A stretch of DNA of 32,300 bases from Amoebophrya sp. AT5.2 (Eukaryota; Sar; Dinophyceae; Syndiniales; Amoebophryaceae). Where the stretch lies: the NCBI GenBank assembly GCA_005223375.1, contig RXOD01003997.1:1-32300 (forward strand). Direction: 5' to 3'. Shown here piece after piece: positions 8,796-17,673 of the stretch. The position numbers and the translations under genes are program-made. Below the pieces are notes generated by a model, which saw only the letters and a program-made list of their open reading frames with translations, ran no database searches and was not told the DNA's origin. The stretch's first letter is position 1; the number at the start of each line of letters is the position of its first letter.

Positions 8796-10262
8796 ATGAC
8801 GACAGCGCACCGGCCGACGTTTCACAATGCTCTGGGGGGCGAGAACCAGGGCGGCAATTTGCTGTCGGCGCCCACGACGAAGAAGATGGCGCGGGACATT
8901 CCGCAGGAGCTCACCATGAAGACTCGCCACCAGAAGGAGAAGACCCGGGCTGAGCTTTTGCAGGAGGTTGAGGAGAAGGAGCTGCTCAACACGGAAGGAG
9001 GTGGGTCTTCAGCAGCTGCGTCTTCTTCGAGCAAGATCAAGCTCGGGACGCAGCAGGGAGCAGGTAGTAGCGCGGCGTCTATCGGTTCGCGGAGACCGAA
9101 TTCGTCTTTGTTCGGCGGAACAGCGTCAGCAGACTTTGGATCTTCGAAAAGCGTCATACCAGACAACGATAACTTCAGACAGCTCCCGGTAGTAGAGGGG
9201 GAAAATCCGTTTCCGGAAGACGCAGACGCGGACTTTGCACCGCAAAGCGACGACGAAAGCGGAATTGGCAGAAAAAAATCGAAGGACGACGCAAATAGCG
9301 ATGACGATGATGAGGACTCCGATTCGTACTATTGACTCGCTTCGTGTAGCCTCGTCTATAATTGATGGAATCGCCCCACCTACTACTTCAGGGCTCCCCT
9401 TCACGTTCTTGCCAGCACCATGATGACACCTAAGTTTTTTTCATCACTTTGATCTGAAGGTCCAGTGAGGAAAAACATTTACTCGCGCTTGGACTGAAAT
9501 CGAAATGCACAGGAAGTAAAGCGAAGTCCGAGATAAATAGCCCGTACCTCCGTAGATTAAGACGCGCACGCAAACCAATGAACCATGATGACACCTAAAT
9601 TTTTTCATCACTTTGATCGGAAAGCCGCAAGGTTCGGTCGTGACGAAAAAACTTTACTCGCGCTTGGACTGAAAAAGGTATATCTATGGCTATGGGCACA
9701 ACGAAATAGCGTATAGCTTTAGCTACTGGATGCACGACAACGTTAAGGAAGATAAACGGAGGAGGGGAACTTCCTTGGAACATTAAGCGTGAGGGGATGG
9801 ATTGATGGACAAACCAAGAGCAGGCTTTGTTTCAGATCGCCCCGAGACCAAGTGAAAGCCTTGTAACACTAACAGCGGTCTGGATCTACTTCATCTTAGT
9901 GTCACCTCTTCGTCTTCGAACAAGACCCACCAGAGTCCGAAACCAAAATTGAAAAAAACATCAGGGACAGCGATTACGAGGCGCTGCAGCTTGAGTTGGC
10001 GAAGATTAGGCAAGAGAAGGAGGACGCGCGCTTGAAGGCGGAGGCAGAGGCTGAGCGCGAACAGGAGCAGGACCGGAAGGCCGGCATCGGCGAGGCGAAT
10101 CCGTTGCTAAACAAAAATCAGTCGTTGAAACGATCTTGGAACGAGGATTCCATCTTCAAGAACCAGTCGCGCACAGCGCCGAAGCAGCAGCGCCGCTTCA
10201 TTAACGACAACGTGCGGTCAGATTTCCATAAGCGCTTTCTAAACAAGTACATGGCGATGTGA
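8796..10262 (+). CDS. CWC15: pre-mRNA splicing factor CWC15, two exons, snoRNA host gene
   Basis: Component of the NineTeen/Prp19-associated spliceosome complex in the nucleus. Exon 1 (8796-9325) begins MTTAHRPTFHNALGG, matching the conserved MTTAARPTF start, followed by RDIPQELTMKTR. A Ser/Ala-rich insert then leads to the acidic run (DANSDDDDEDSDS). Exon 2 (9965-10262) supplies the coiled LAKIRQEKEDARLKAE segment, NPLLN, RSWNEDSIFKN and the hallmark C-terminus FINDNVRSDFHKRFLNKY. The intron is 9326-9964 (639 bp, gtacta...catcag, phase 2) and gives 275 residues; human CWC15 is about 229, the excess being the low-complexity insert. It is the longest intron I placed and contains two box C/D snoRNAs, so splicing probably also releases them. 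Confidence 0.95.
9416..9501 (+). ncRNA. intronic box C/D snoRNA, copy 1 (LSU rRNA 2'-O-methylation guide)
   Basis: C box ATGATGA 9420-9426, D' box CTGA 9454-9457, C'-like GTGAGGA 9465-9471, D box CTGA 9494-9497; about 80 nt, normal for the class. The 15 bases before the base adjoining box D (TTTACTCGCGCTTGG) are complementary to the conserved LSU rRNA segment CCAAGCGCG(A/G)GTAAA. The bases before box D' (CATCACTTTGAT) fit the neighbouring TCAAAGTGAAG segment with one mismatch. By the D+5 rule the modified bases would be the second A of CCAAG and the second A of CAAAG. The rRNA sequence is from memory. The terminal stem is weak. Confidence 0.85.
9581..9676 (+). ncRNA. intronic box C/D snoRNA, copy 2 (paralogue of copy 1)
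   Basis: C box ATGATGA 9585-9591, D box CTGA 9669-9672 and C'-like GTGACGA 9640-9646. The D guide is identical to copy 1. The D' guide (CATCACTTTGAT) is also kept, but its D' box is CGGA (9618-9621) rather than CTGA, and the segment between D' and C' is longer and unrelated. Short ACC/GGT complementarity flanks the ends. Copies start 165 bp apart; the sequence between them is not repeated, so the unit duplicated was the snoRNA itself. Confidence 0.83.
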
Positions 10263-10621
10263 GATTTCCGCATTGGCATTCATCGCTGATCCGAGATGAT
10301 ACTGATCTAGTACCGCGGGGCAAGGCCGCATTCATTCGACGAACCTTTTTATCCTCTCGGAACCTCATTCGCCTGCTCCTCAATAGAAAAAAAATGCTAA
10401 AGCCAAATCCAAAAGCGTGGGAGTGCAGTGGAAGCCCTGCAAGAAACACATTATGTGTTTGATGTAGTATCGAAAGAACTACGGCTGTGACCGTGCGCTC
10501 GCGTAGTTGGTCTTTTTTATGTCCTCCCTGTGACAACTTACTCAGAAGGGTGTTCTTGTGCGAGCATGATTCAAACATGATGCTCGGTCGATAACGGTCC
10601 TTCTAAACTGCGCCCCCTCTG

Positions 10622-10857
10622 GATCGTGAGCCGAGTACTTTCAGATCATCTCCGATGGATCGTGTTACTAAATGCGTGCTTTACATCAACAGGATCCTTA
10701 CGTCGGTGAGATCGCCTTGATCTGGTATGATATCCCGATCCAATTTTGCTTTTTCAGTGCTCGATACCGATCATCGTGAATGCATGTGAAGATCCTTTTC
10801 ACGCGATATCCTCGCGAATAGGTTTAGTTCCTAATCTTCGCGATTACAACCACGATC
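10622..10857. promoter_or_regulatory. GATC cluster upstream of eS26
   Basis: Ten GATC tetramers start at 10622, 10644, 10658, 10693, 10710, 10719, 10737, 10769, 10791 and 10854, against about one expected in 236 bp. They lie 151-386 bp before the eS26 ATG, mirroring the eL13 cluster. Confidence 0.5.
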
Positions 10858-10906
10858 ACGACTACTGCGATTTTGATTTTCCTGCGCTATTCGCACAACT
10901 GTTAAT

Positions 10907-10947
10907 CTAAAACCACACCATCACCATTGCCGCCATAACTTTCCAGG
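10907..10947 (+). promoter_or_regulatory. acceptor-like site in eS26 leader
   Basis: CTAAAA at 10907, an A/C/T-rich tract and TTCCAG|GGA with AG at 10945-10946, 61 bases before the ATG. Same layout as the eL13 leader; candidate trans-splice acceptor. Confidence 0.4.
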
Positions 10948-11007
10948 GACACCGGACGTGTGGTCAGAAAACCCTTAGGTCTATAACCACAGACACCCCC
11001 CGAAAAG

Positions 11008-11355
11008 ATGCCGACCAAGCGCCGCAACAATGGACGCTCCAAGCACGGGCGTGGACACACCGCCATCATGCGTTGCTCCAACTGCTACCGCGCCGTCCCG
11101 AAGGATAAGGCCGTCCGCAAGTTTGTGGTCCGCACCATCGTGGACACGTCTTCGGCCCGTGACCTGAAGGAGCAGTCCGCCATCGACACGTACCAGCTGC
11201 CGCGTCTGTACATCAAGCAGCAGTACTGCGTGTCCTGCGCCATCCACGCGAGGATTGTCCGTGTGCGCTCCGCCGAAGAGCGCCGCAAGCGCAAGCCCCC
11301 GACCCGTGACGCCCCGCAGCAGTTTGGCCAGTTCGGTGGAGGCAACCGCAAGTAA
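11008..11355 (+). CDS. RPS26: 40S ribosomal protein eS26, intronless
   Basis: Small-subunit protein near the mRNA exit channel. 115 residues, the normal length, without introns. It starts [16 protein letters not shown], with the conserved zinc ligands CSNC (residues 23 and 26) and CVSC (74 and 77), and the typical [13 protein letters not shown] and [25 protein letters not shown] segments. The C-terminus is the usual basic RKRKPPTR followed by a Gln/Gly tail. The ATG lies in AAGATGCCG. The gene shares upstream architecture with eL13 (GATC cluster, acceptor-like AG|GGA). Confidence 0.97.
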   Translation: MPTKRRNNGRSKHGRGHTAIMRCSNCYRAVPKDKAVRKFVVRTIVDTSSARDLKEQSAIDTYQLPRLYIKQQYCVSCAIHARIVRVRSAEERRKRKPPTRDAPQQFGQFGGGNRK

Positions 11356-12116
11356 CTTCATCTGGTGACGGTTGAAACGACGTTTGGATCGGTCGATTGG
11401 CCCTTGGGGAGTGGGTGGAAGGTACTTCTACTTGGAGCGAGTTTTTATAGGGAGTCTTAGTCCTGAACCTGATTGCAGTGAAAGAGAAAGATCAAGTTGG
11501 GATTCGGTCACAGATCGAGGCAATAGAGTTAAACGAATTCGCAACGAACACGCCTCAACAGGTAACCTCTCTCGCGAGCAGACGGCGACTTACATGGGAC
11601 CTTTAACGCGGAACTGAGAACATGTAATGGCATCTTTGGATCATTGAGGGTTTTCTCCAAAAAAAAAAGAGCTGGTGGGCGATGGCGCACGCAGAGGCGT
11701 AGCGCGACTTAAGTATTTTTCTTGTGTTCCGACGAGATTGATCGGCACGGCCCGCAAGTAGTAAATTACAGAGAAGCTTTTCGTTTTATTGGAGGGAAAA
11801 TGAGAGAAGCTGCGTTTCGTTTTGGAGCAATGAATTCACTCAATATTGTTCATGACAGAAGACAAGAGTGGCGAATGCGAAAGACGTCTTAGCTTCAGTA
11901 AATTAAGTCACTCTATCTCTATTAGTGGCGGAAGCGAACTGAAGTGGCAAATTGAAAAGCACGACGCTAAAAACAGCAGAGACTTTCGGAAAACCTGACG
12001 AGTCGTGCCGGTATACTGATTTGCATGTTGTCCAGGTGTGTGTGTGGATATTCGCACGTGTCATTCGCGGTTGCACAGTTGATTTTATCGGAATTCAAGG
12101 AGTTCGAGCATACACA
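11356..12116. other. intergenic, nothing recognised
   Basis: About 760 bp with an A-run near 11658 and scattered AT-rich stretches. The frame of the next gene stays open back to 11952 (in-frame ATG), but that segment (KSTTLKTAETFGKPDESCRY) does not look coding. Confidence 0.5.
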
Positions 12117-13955
12117 ATGGACAAGCTCTTCTCGACTTTGCTCTCGCACTCCGCGCAGACTGCGCGAGCGGCCGCTCGGGAAGCGGCTAGGACCACTGGC
12201 GGCGTATCTAAGCTGCAGCTGGACAAGCTTGAGACAGCGGTCGCTCAAAACGTCGCGGATTCGTTGAACGTGCTTACAAAGGAAGTCCTCGGCCTCCCCA
12301 AGCTGCACACTTTCGGTCCCAGCGATGTCGGGTCCTTAAACGAGAAGATCCGGCGGGTGGAGCAGCTGGTTGCTGAAAGCCCGACGCAGGTCAACATCGG
12401 AGTTCCTGGCGCCGCAGGAGGGAGCCTGTCGAAAACTGTGCAGGTGGTGGATGCGGCTCCTTCACCCGGCGCCGGAGGTGAAGGGGATGACATTGAAAAT
12501 GGGTCGTCGTCCTCGACGTCGACGAGAAGAAGCATTGGAAGTGCAGTATCTTCGAGCGGTGCAGCAGCGCAGCCGCGTCCTCTGTTCGCGCGCTCGCAGT
12601 ACCGCCGGCGCGCGCGGAGCTTCGTCCGCCGCGTGATCAAGCGGCAGACGGCTGCGGAACAAAATCTGATCAGTTCCTACGTCGACGACCTGCTCAAGGA
12701 CAAGTCCTTCTCGCTTTCCCCCCTAGCCGCCATCGGCATGCCCGCCGCGCTGGGGCTGGGTGCAACCGGACAGATGGAGCGCCACCTCTACCGCGACGTT
12801 GTGACGATATTTTTGAGCGCGTTTCGGGAGCTGGTGCGGAGCATGCAGGGCGCGGACGTAGTTGGGCACGATTTGCACGTCGCGTACGACGGAGTGGGGA
12901 GCCACTTCACAACACGAAAGGCGCGCGTCCCCTGGAACAAGGAGAACAGAGACAGAATCAACGCCGTCGTGAAGGAGATGCTGAGTAGCCATCCGGGTCT
13001 GAACAGCGGAAGCAGGCCTTCGTCGCCAGGGGGCAGGGGCGGAAGTAGTGGCAGGCGCAGTAAGTCACCCGGCAGCAGCGGGCCTCCGAAGTCAGCATCA
13101 AAAAAAAGTGGAAGCGGCAGCCCTGGAGGAGCAATGGGGGCAACGCCGAGCGGATCGGGATCGGCAGCTCTCGTCGCCGGCGATGAAAATAACTTGGCGT
13201 CCTCAACAGCAGGAAGAGGAAGTACTTTTGTTCGGCGACTCTCTACGCGTACAAACTTGCTGCGGGGCCGAGGTGGCGAAGCTGGGTTGATGGGCACAGA
13301 CTTCGAGCTCAAGTTTGCGCAGGAGCTTGCCTGTGCAATCTTCCGCATTGCAATGGATCTGTTCTCGCCGGACGTCCGCTGCGACCTTCACCTGCTTGGG
13401 CACAAGGCGCATTGGACGTTCCAGCCTTCGAGAACCACAATCAACGACGCGAAGCCGGAGAGAAAAAAGCACCAGGTCGACAACCAACTGCAGAGAATCA
13501 ACTACGAGGCGGTCGCAATACTGGCGGAAGAATTTCTGCGGGAGAAGCGGCTGCTCGCGGAGGCAGGCGGAGGGTCAGCGTTCCTGGAGCTGGGACTTTT
13601 GCCGGAGGGAGTTGAACGTGAAGTGTATGAGTGGGCCATGCGCCTGGCCATCTGCATTCTCGAGAACGCCTTGTTGTCGTCTGAGGTACGGATTTTGGGA
13701 AGCAAATTTCGCTTTTCGCTGGTCGAAAACGCGGTGCTGCGACCTGTTGAAGTGTCAGGGCCTGCTGGTAGCGGGCAAACGTCGCCGGCGAACGGTGGAA
13801 GCTCTCGAGCTTCCACTGCACGAACTGGTGAAGCTGAAGCCGATGATGAGGAATCGAAAGAGGATTACGTGGCGACGCTGCAGGCGAAGAGACTAGAACT
13901 CATCGAGCAAATACAAGCAATCGACGCAGTGCTGCTCTTAGACAAGGAGCGGTAG
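12117..13955 (+). CDS. unrecognised protein with a three-fold helical repeat
   Basis: 612 residues from ATG 12117 (ACACAATGG context); an ATG at 11952 in the same frame would add 55 poor-quality residues. I recognise no family. An amphipathic N-terminus (QTARAAAREAART) is followed by a Ser-rich linker and a basic stretch (QYRRRARSFVRRVIKRQ). A module of about 45 residues then recurs three times, from about residues 219, 392 and 495. It has a helix of the form E(L/V)(Y/F)xxxxxxAIxIxxxAxxL, followed by a DV(R/V)xxx(L/H) turn and a short strand-like end: DVVTIFLSAFRELV, LACAIFRIAMDLF and MRLAICILENALL. The first and second copies are separated by a Gly/Ser-rich linker. A terminal coiled coil (LQAKRLELIEQIQAID) ends the protein. 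No signal peptide. The repeat suggests a scaffold made of related domains; the function is unknown. Confidence 0.75.
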   Translation: MDKLFSTLLSHSAQTARAAAREAARTTGGVSKLQLDKLETAVAQNVADSLNVLTKEVLGLPKLHTFGPSDVGSLNEKIRRVEQLVAESPTQVNIGVPGAAGGSLSKTVQVVDAAPSPGAGGEGDDIENGSSSSTSTRRSIGSAVSSSGAAAQPRPLFARSQYRRRARSFVRRVIKRQTAAEQNLISSYVDDLLKDKSFSLSPLAAIGMPAALGLGATGQMERHLYRDVVTIFLSAFRELVRSMQGADVVGHDLHVAYDGVGSHFTTRKARVPWNKENRDRINAVVKEMLSSHPGLNSGSRPSSPGGRGGSSGRRSKSPGSSGPPKSASKKSGSGSPGGAMGATPSGSGSAALVAGDENNLASSTAGRGSTFVRRLSTRTNLLRGRGGEAGLMGTDFELKFAQELACAIFRIAMDLFSPDVRCDLHLLGHKAHWTFQPSRTTINDAKPERKKHQVDNQLQRINYEAVAILAEEFLREKRLLAEAGGGSAFLELGLLPEGVEREVYEWAMRLAICILENALLSSEVRILGSKFRFSLVENAVLRPVEVSGPAGSGQTSPANGGSSRASTARTGEAEADDEESKEDYVATLQAKRLELIEQIQAIDAVLLLDKER

Positions 13956-14527
13956 AATCGCGTAGCGAAGACAAACAAGAGACTTCTAGCCCAAGGTGTG
14001 CTTAAGTATATAGTAGTTTTTGAAGAAGCAGAAGCTGCACGCTTTTCGCAGTGGCGCACATCACTCGGCGAAACCGAGCCGCACGGACAGGCGCCAGGAA
14101 CGGAGCCAGTGGAAAATATTATAAATATGCCGAAAGCGCCAGCGCCTCAGTCCCGCTCGCCGCGAAAGTCGTGTTCATGCCTTAAGTATAGCGATGTAGC
14201 TTCCTTACCCGTGGCATCGTCTTCGTCACAGTCGCACGTTATAAATTTATTAATATGCCGATACTTTAACTTTTTTTTTTATACATATGCCGACTCCGTA
14301 GCCATAAATTGCTCGTTGTCGTTAGCAGAGGAGCGACAGAAGTAAAAACAAGCAATTTCGACTATTTTGTGGCGGCTTTTTGGAGAAAAACACGCTCCGA
14401 TCGTCGTGCCGGCTCGACGTCGATCGAACTCCGTCGTGCCTGATCCCCATCAACTTCGGAACAACGTCGTGAATCCAGACTTGTGGAGAGCCTGGGCATA
14501 GTACCGGCGCGGCCGGAACTCCGAAGA
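13956..14527. other. intergenic, AT-rich
   Basis: CTTAAGTATA occurs twice (near 14000 and 14180), and ATATGCCGA three times (near 14126, 14254 and 14285) next to T-rich or ATAAAT stretches. TCCGTAGCCAT at 14295-14305 equals the first half of the dinoflagellate spliced leader. No gene seen. Confidence 0.5.
14295..14305 (+). other. spliced-leader-like 11-mer (weak)
   Basis: TCCGTAGCCAT matches the start of the conserved 22-nt dinoflagellate spliced leader, and GCTC follows five bases later where the leader has GGCTC. It could be a relic from a re-integrated trans-spliced mRNA, since it lies 220 bases before a start codon, or chance. Confidence 0.25.
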
Positions 14528-17060
14528 ATGCTGGCCACCCGCCGGAGCTTCCTCGGGCACGCGCGCGCGGCGCTGGTGCTCCTCCACATGCAGGAGGTGG
14601 CCGAGGGGTACACGCGGAAGGAAGAAACCGCCAAGCAACTGCTCCCGCAGCGCTTCGACGGGGAGTTGGACTCCCTCTCGGACGAGACGGCCACCGACTC
14701 CTTCTCGGAGGACCAGACGGCCGACTCCTTGCGGGACGAGACGCGAAGAAACGACAACGCGTTCACACAATCCTTCGCGCAGCTGAAGCGGTTGACTACA
14801 AAAGAACAGGGACAGGCAGCAGCGGTCACTGTCGACGCCGATGTTTCCTTCGAGGAAGATGGCGAAGGCGAACGCATGGTCGATGTTGCCGTCGACGAGA
14901 ATGGCGAAGTGGTTTTTCCTGAATCTGAATTTACCGATGTTTCTGTCGTCGAGGATGCCGACGCCGAGCTCGAGTCTTCCGCCGCGGAGACTTCTTCAGC
15001 ATCCGCAAAGAACTCAAACTTGGCGAGAAACGAAAAGAGAACGAGCTCCGGAAGTGGCATCTCCTCGACGACTTCCCGAGAACAGCCGAACGCGGGCGAT
15101 GGCGGTACGGTCCCGAGCACGGACCCGAACGCGCCGGTGGACGACCCCAGCTCCAGCGCAAGTCTGTCGTGCTGCGAGGACGACATCACTGCTAATCAGG
15201 ATACTGCCGGCCGCGGGGGGAGTGCAGAGTTGCCAACGTTGAGAGAAGCTTCAGCGCCCGGCGGCATTCTGAATGCGACTGCGACGCCGACACCGGGGCC
15301 AACGACAACGCCGCCCCCGGCCACCACCGAGGCACCCACCACGGGCACGACGACCACGACGGAGGAAGTCACAGTGTCAACGACCACGACCGAGGCACCC
15401 ACTACGAGCACGACGACCACGACGGAGGAGGCCACAACGTCAACGGCCACGACTGAGGCACCCACCACCTCGTCGACCACAACTACCTCGAGCACGGAAG
15501 AAGTGGCCAAGGTTGAGGAGGACGAGGACCACTCGCACTCGGACTCGGAAGGTGCTTTGCTTTCCCGCCGAGCCTTTTCATCGCTTTTTCGTGTTGTTTG
15601 GTGGCGTCGCCAGTGCTTTGTTTTTTTTAAATTTATCGCACATCCCTCCCAGTCTCAAATGCTTTCGTATTCTGGCTGTCTTTTGAGGCAGCTTCCTGCT
15701 AGCATCTTGGACCTCTCTAAAAATACAAGCAGGTACAGCGGGCGGGGCTTCTGCCACGGTGCCTTCGACCCCGAGGCCGCGGCTCACCGACGATGACAGG
15801 AAAGCTGCGATACATTGGGCGGAGAACCTCGCTGCAAGCACAACCATCGAGACCATGGCAACCAAAATGGAGAACTTGATCGAAAAATTCACGGTTCCGG
15901 AAGAGTATCAGCACTTGTGCACAAAAAGTTTCAGCCAAAACAAGATGAAGCAGATCTGTGGCGCCTCTGCCTGCGACAAGCCGCAAGTGAAACCGGATGC
16001 GGATTACGTTTACGACCCTGTCTGCCTCGAGAATTTTTTGAGGGTGGGCTTCAAGCGCCAAATTTTGGCGCAGGGCTTGGGAAAAGCGAACTCGCCGTGC
16101 GTGCCCGTCCCAACTGAAGACGAGTGGGATCACTTTCCGGACTTCGCACTTCCGGACTTTGTCAAGGGCAAGAAGAGCAAGAGCAAGAAGGGGCTTCTCC
16201 AGTACCTTGAGAAAGCGGATGGCACTGGGGCAGGTCCATGGCGCACTTGGGGTGATATGCGAAATCAACTGTGCGGCCCCTCTGACGGAGCGTTCGACTG
16301 CGTTCCGTTGGGAGAGCACTCGCCGAATCCCGGCACGGGAGAGGGATACGATTGGGAACCGCTCGAGAAGGAGTATCGTTGTTACGAACACGAATTCGGG
16401 TACGATCCCCACGGGGGTAACTTCAAGGGAGCTGCGTTACATTGGACGAAGAACCTCGCTGCAAGCACAACCATCGAGACCATGGCCGCCAAAATGGAGA
16501 ACTTGGTCGAAGCGTTCACGCTTCCGGAACAGTATCAGCACGCGTGCAAGGAAAACGTTTGGTCTCTGAGCATGGAGCTGATCTGTGGAGGCCCCTCTGC
16601 CTGCGAGAAGCCGAAAGGGAAACCGGACGCGGATTACAAGTACGACGCCGCCTGCCTCGAGAAATGGTTGAGGATGGAGCTCAGGGACCAAATTTTGTCG
16701 CAGGGCTTGGGAAAAACGCACTCGCGGTGCGTGCCCGTCCCAACTCGAGACGACTGGGATCACTTTCCGGACTTCGCACTTCCGGACTTTGTCAAGGGCA
16801 AGAAGAGCAAGAGCAAGAAGGGGCTTCTCCAGTACCTTGAGAAAGCGGATGGCACTGGGGCAGGTCCATGGCGCACTTGGGGTGATATGCGAAATCAACT
16901 GTGCGGCCCCTCTGACGGAGCGTTCGACTGCGTTCCGTTGGGAGAGCACTCGCCGAATCCCGGCACGGGAGAGGGATACGATTGGGAACCGCTCGAGAAG
17001 GAGCATCGTTGTTACCATCACGAACTCGATTACGATCCCCAGGGGGATAAGTTGCGCTGA
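14528..17060 (+). CDS. Thr-rich (mucin-like) protein with two tandem Cys-containing domains, two exons
   Basis: Exon 1 runs from ATG 14528 to 15551, exon 2 from 15733 to 17060 (TGA). The intron of 181 bp (gtgctt...caagcag, phase 1) has AG|GT on both sides. The first 250 residues are acidic and Ser-rich with DSLSDET-like repeats. Next comes a Thr/Pro/Glu stalk built on TTTEAPTTSTTTTTEE, typical of O-glycosylated surface or secreted proteins, and an acidic-His stretch. Exon 2 encodes two copies of a 210-residue domain starting AA(I/L)HW, with conserved Cys in QHLC, ICG, SAC, VCLE, PCVPVP, NQLCGP and FDCVPLG, and DHFPDFALPDF. I do not recognise the domain. The N-terminus at this ATG (LGHARAALVLLHMQEVAEG) is only a marginal signal peptide; an unseen 5' exon could supply one. 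The mucin-like stalk suggests an extracellular or cell-surface role. The second halves of the two copies are identical in DNA, pointing to recent conversion. Confidence 0.78.
15310..15500 (+). repeat. 63-bp coding repeats encoding the Thr-rich stalk
   Basis: About three degenerate units of 21 codons with core TTEAPTT followed by a T-run and EE. ACGACCACGAC and GAGGCACCCAC recur in each unit. Length is likely to vary between strains. Confidence 0.75.
15802..17057 (+). repeat. tandem duplication of a 210-codon domain with an identical 249-bp tract
   Basis: Unit 1 starts near 15802 and unit 2 near 16429. The first halves differ at many positions, including replacements and one inserted codon. 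The tracts 16125-16373 and 16755-17003 are identical base for base (offset 630), and divergence resumes after them. Confidence 0.92.
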
Positions 17061-17673
17061 AGTTGATCCAGCGCGGACGACGGCCGCCGCTTGGAGAAAT
17101 CAGGGCGCGACTTTGTCGCTGCAAGTTAGCGAACCCGTATCCCTAGTCCGGGCACGTCTGCTGCAGGTGGATTTTCGGAAAAACGATTTTCAGGAGCAGC
17201 ACGCGACTTCTTTTACATTTCGGCGTTCTCCCCCACGTACTATCGGCGGGAATATTAGATCAAATAGCGCATGTTCGGAGATCATCTGGTTCATGCCACT
17301 CGTCCTCATCGTCGCTTGCGTCGTAGCTCATCGGTTCAAAAATCACAGCATCGTGCGCGCCTTAATTGTAAAAGCCATGGAAGGGCAAAGGCTTACTTTC
17401 TTAGTAACCCGACCGCATGGCCGTCAATATACGCCGAAGAAAACAACTTCGGCAGACGTAGACGACGCGTTCCTTTCGGTGTTGGTCTTGCTATGAGCAT
17501 GTTGACGCCGACACGCCGCGCGTTCGAGTGTAGCATCTTATCTCAGAAGGGCGCTCTGATGTGATGGCGCTATCAGAACGCGTCGACGTGTAGTTTACAA
17601 ATCGCGTTTAACTCTAAGTAACCTAACGCTGTCTGAATCTTCAGGAGCCGGGAAGGGCCGGGAACTAGATTTG
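17061..17673. other. intergenic, nothing recognised
   Basis: About 610 bp. A frame at 17271-17564 lacks motifs. CCGTATCCCTAG near 17140 is only distantly like the spliced leader. Confidence 0.45.

Larger units (their letters stand above)
10263..11007. other. intergenic; upstream region of eS26
   Basis: No convincing coding frame. It contains the GATC cluster and acceptor-like site listed separately, and an imperfect inverted repeat GAGCAT...ATGCTC at about 10562-10585. Confidence 0.55.

Noticed and set aside
14362..17021. Long minus-strand frames opposite the Thr-rich/duplicated-domain gene (up to 275 codons)
   Set aside because: They mirror GC-rich and repeated + strand coding sequence; the + frame has the intron, Cys pattern and repeats with coherent protein character.
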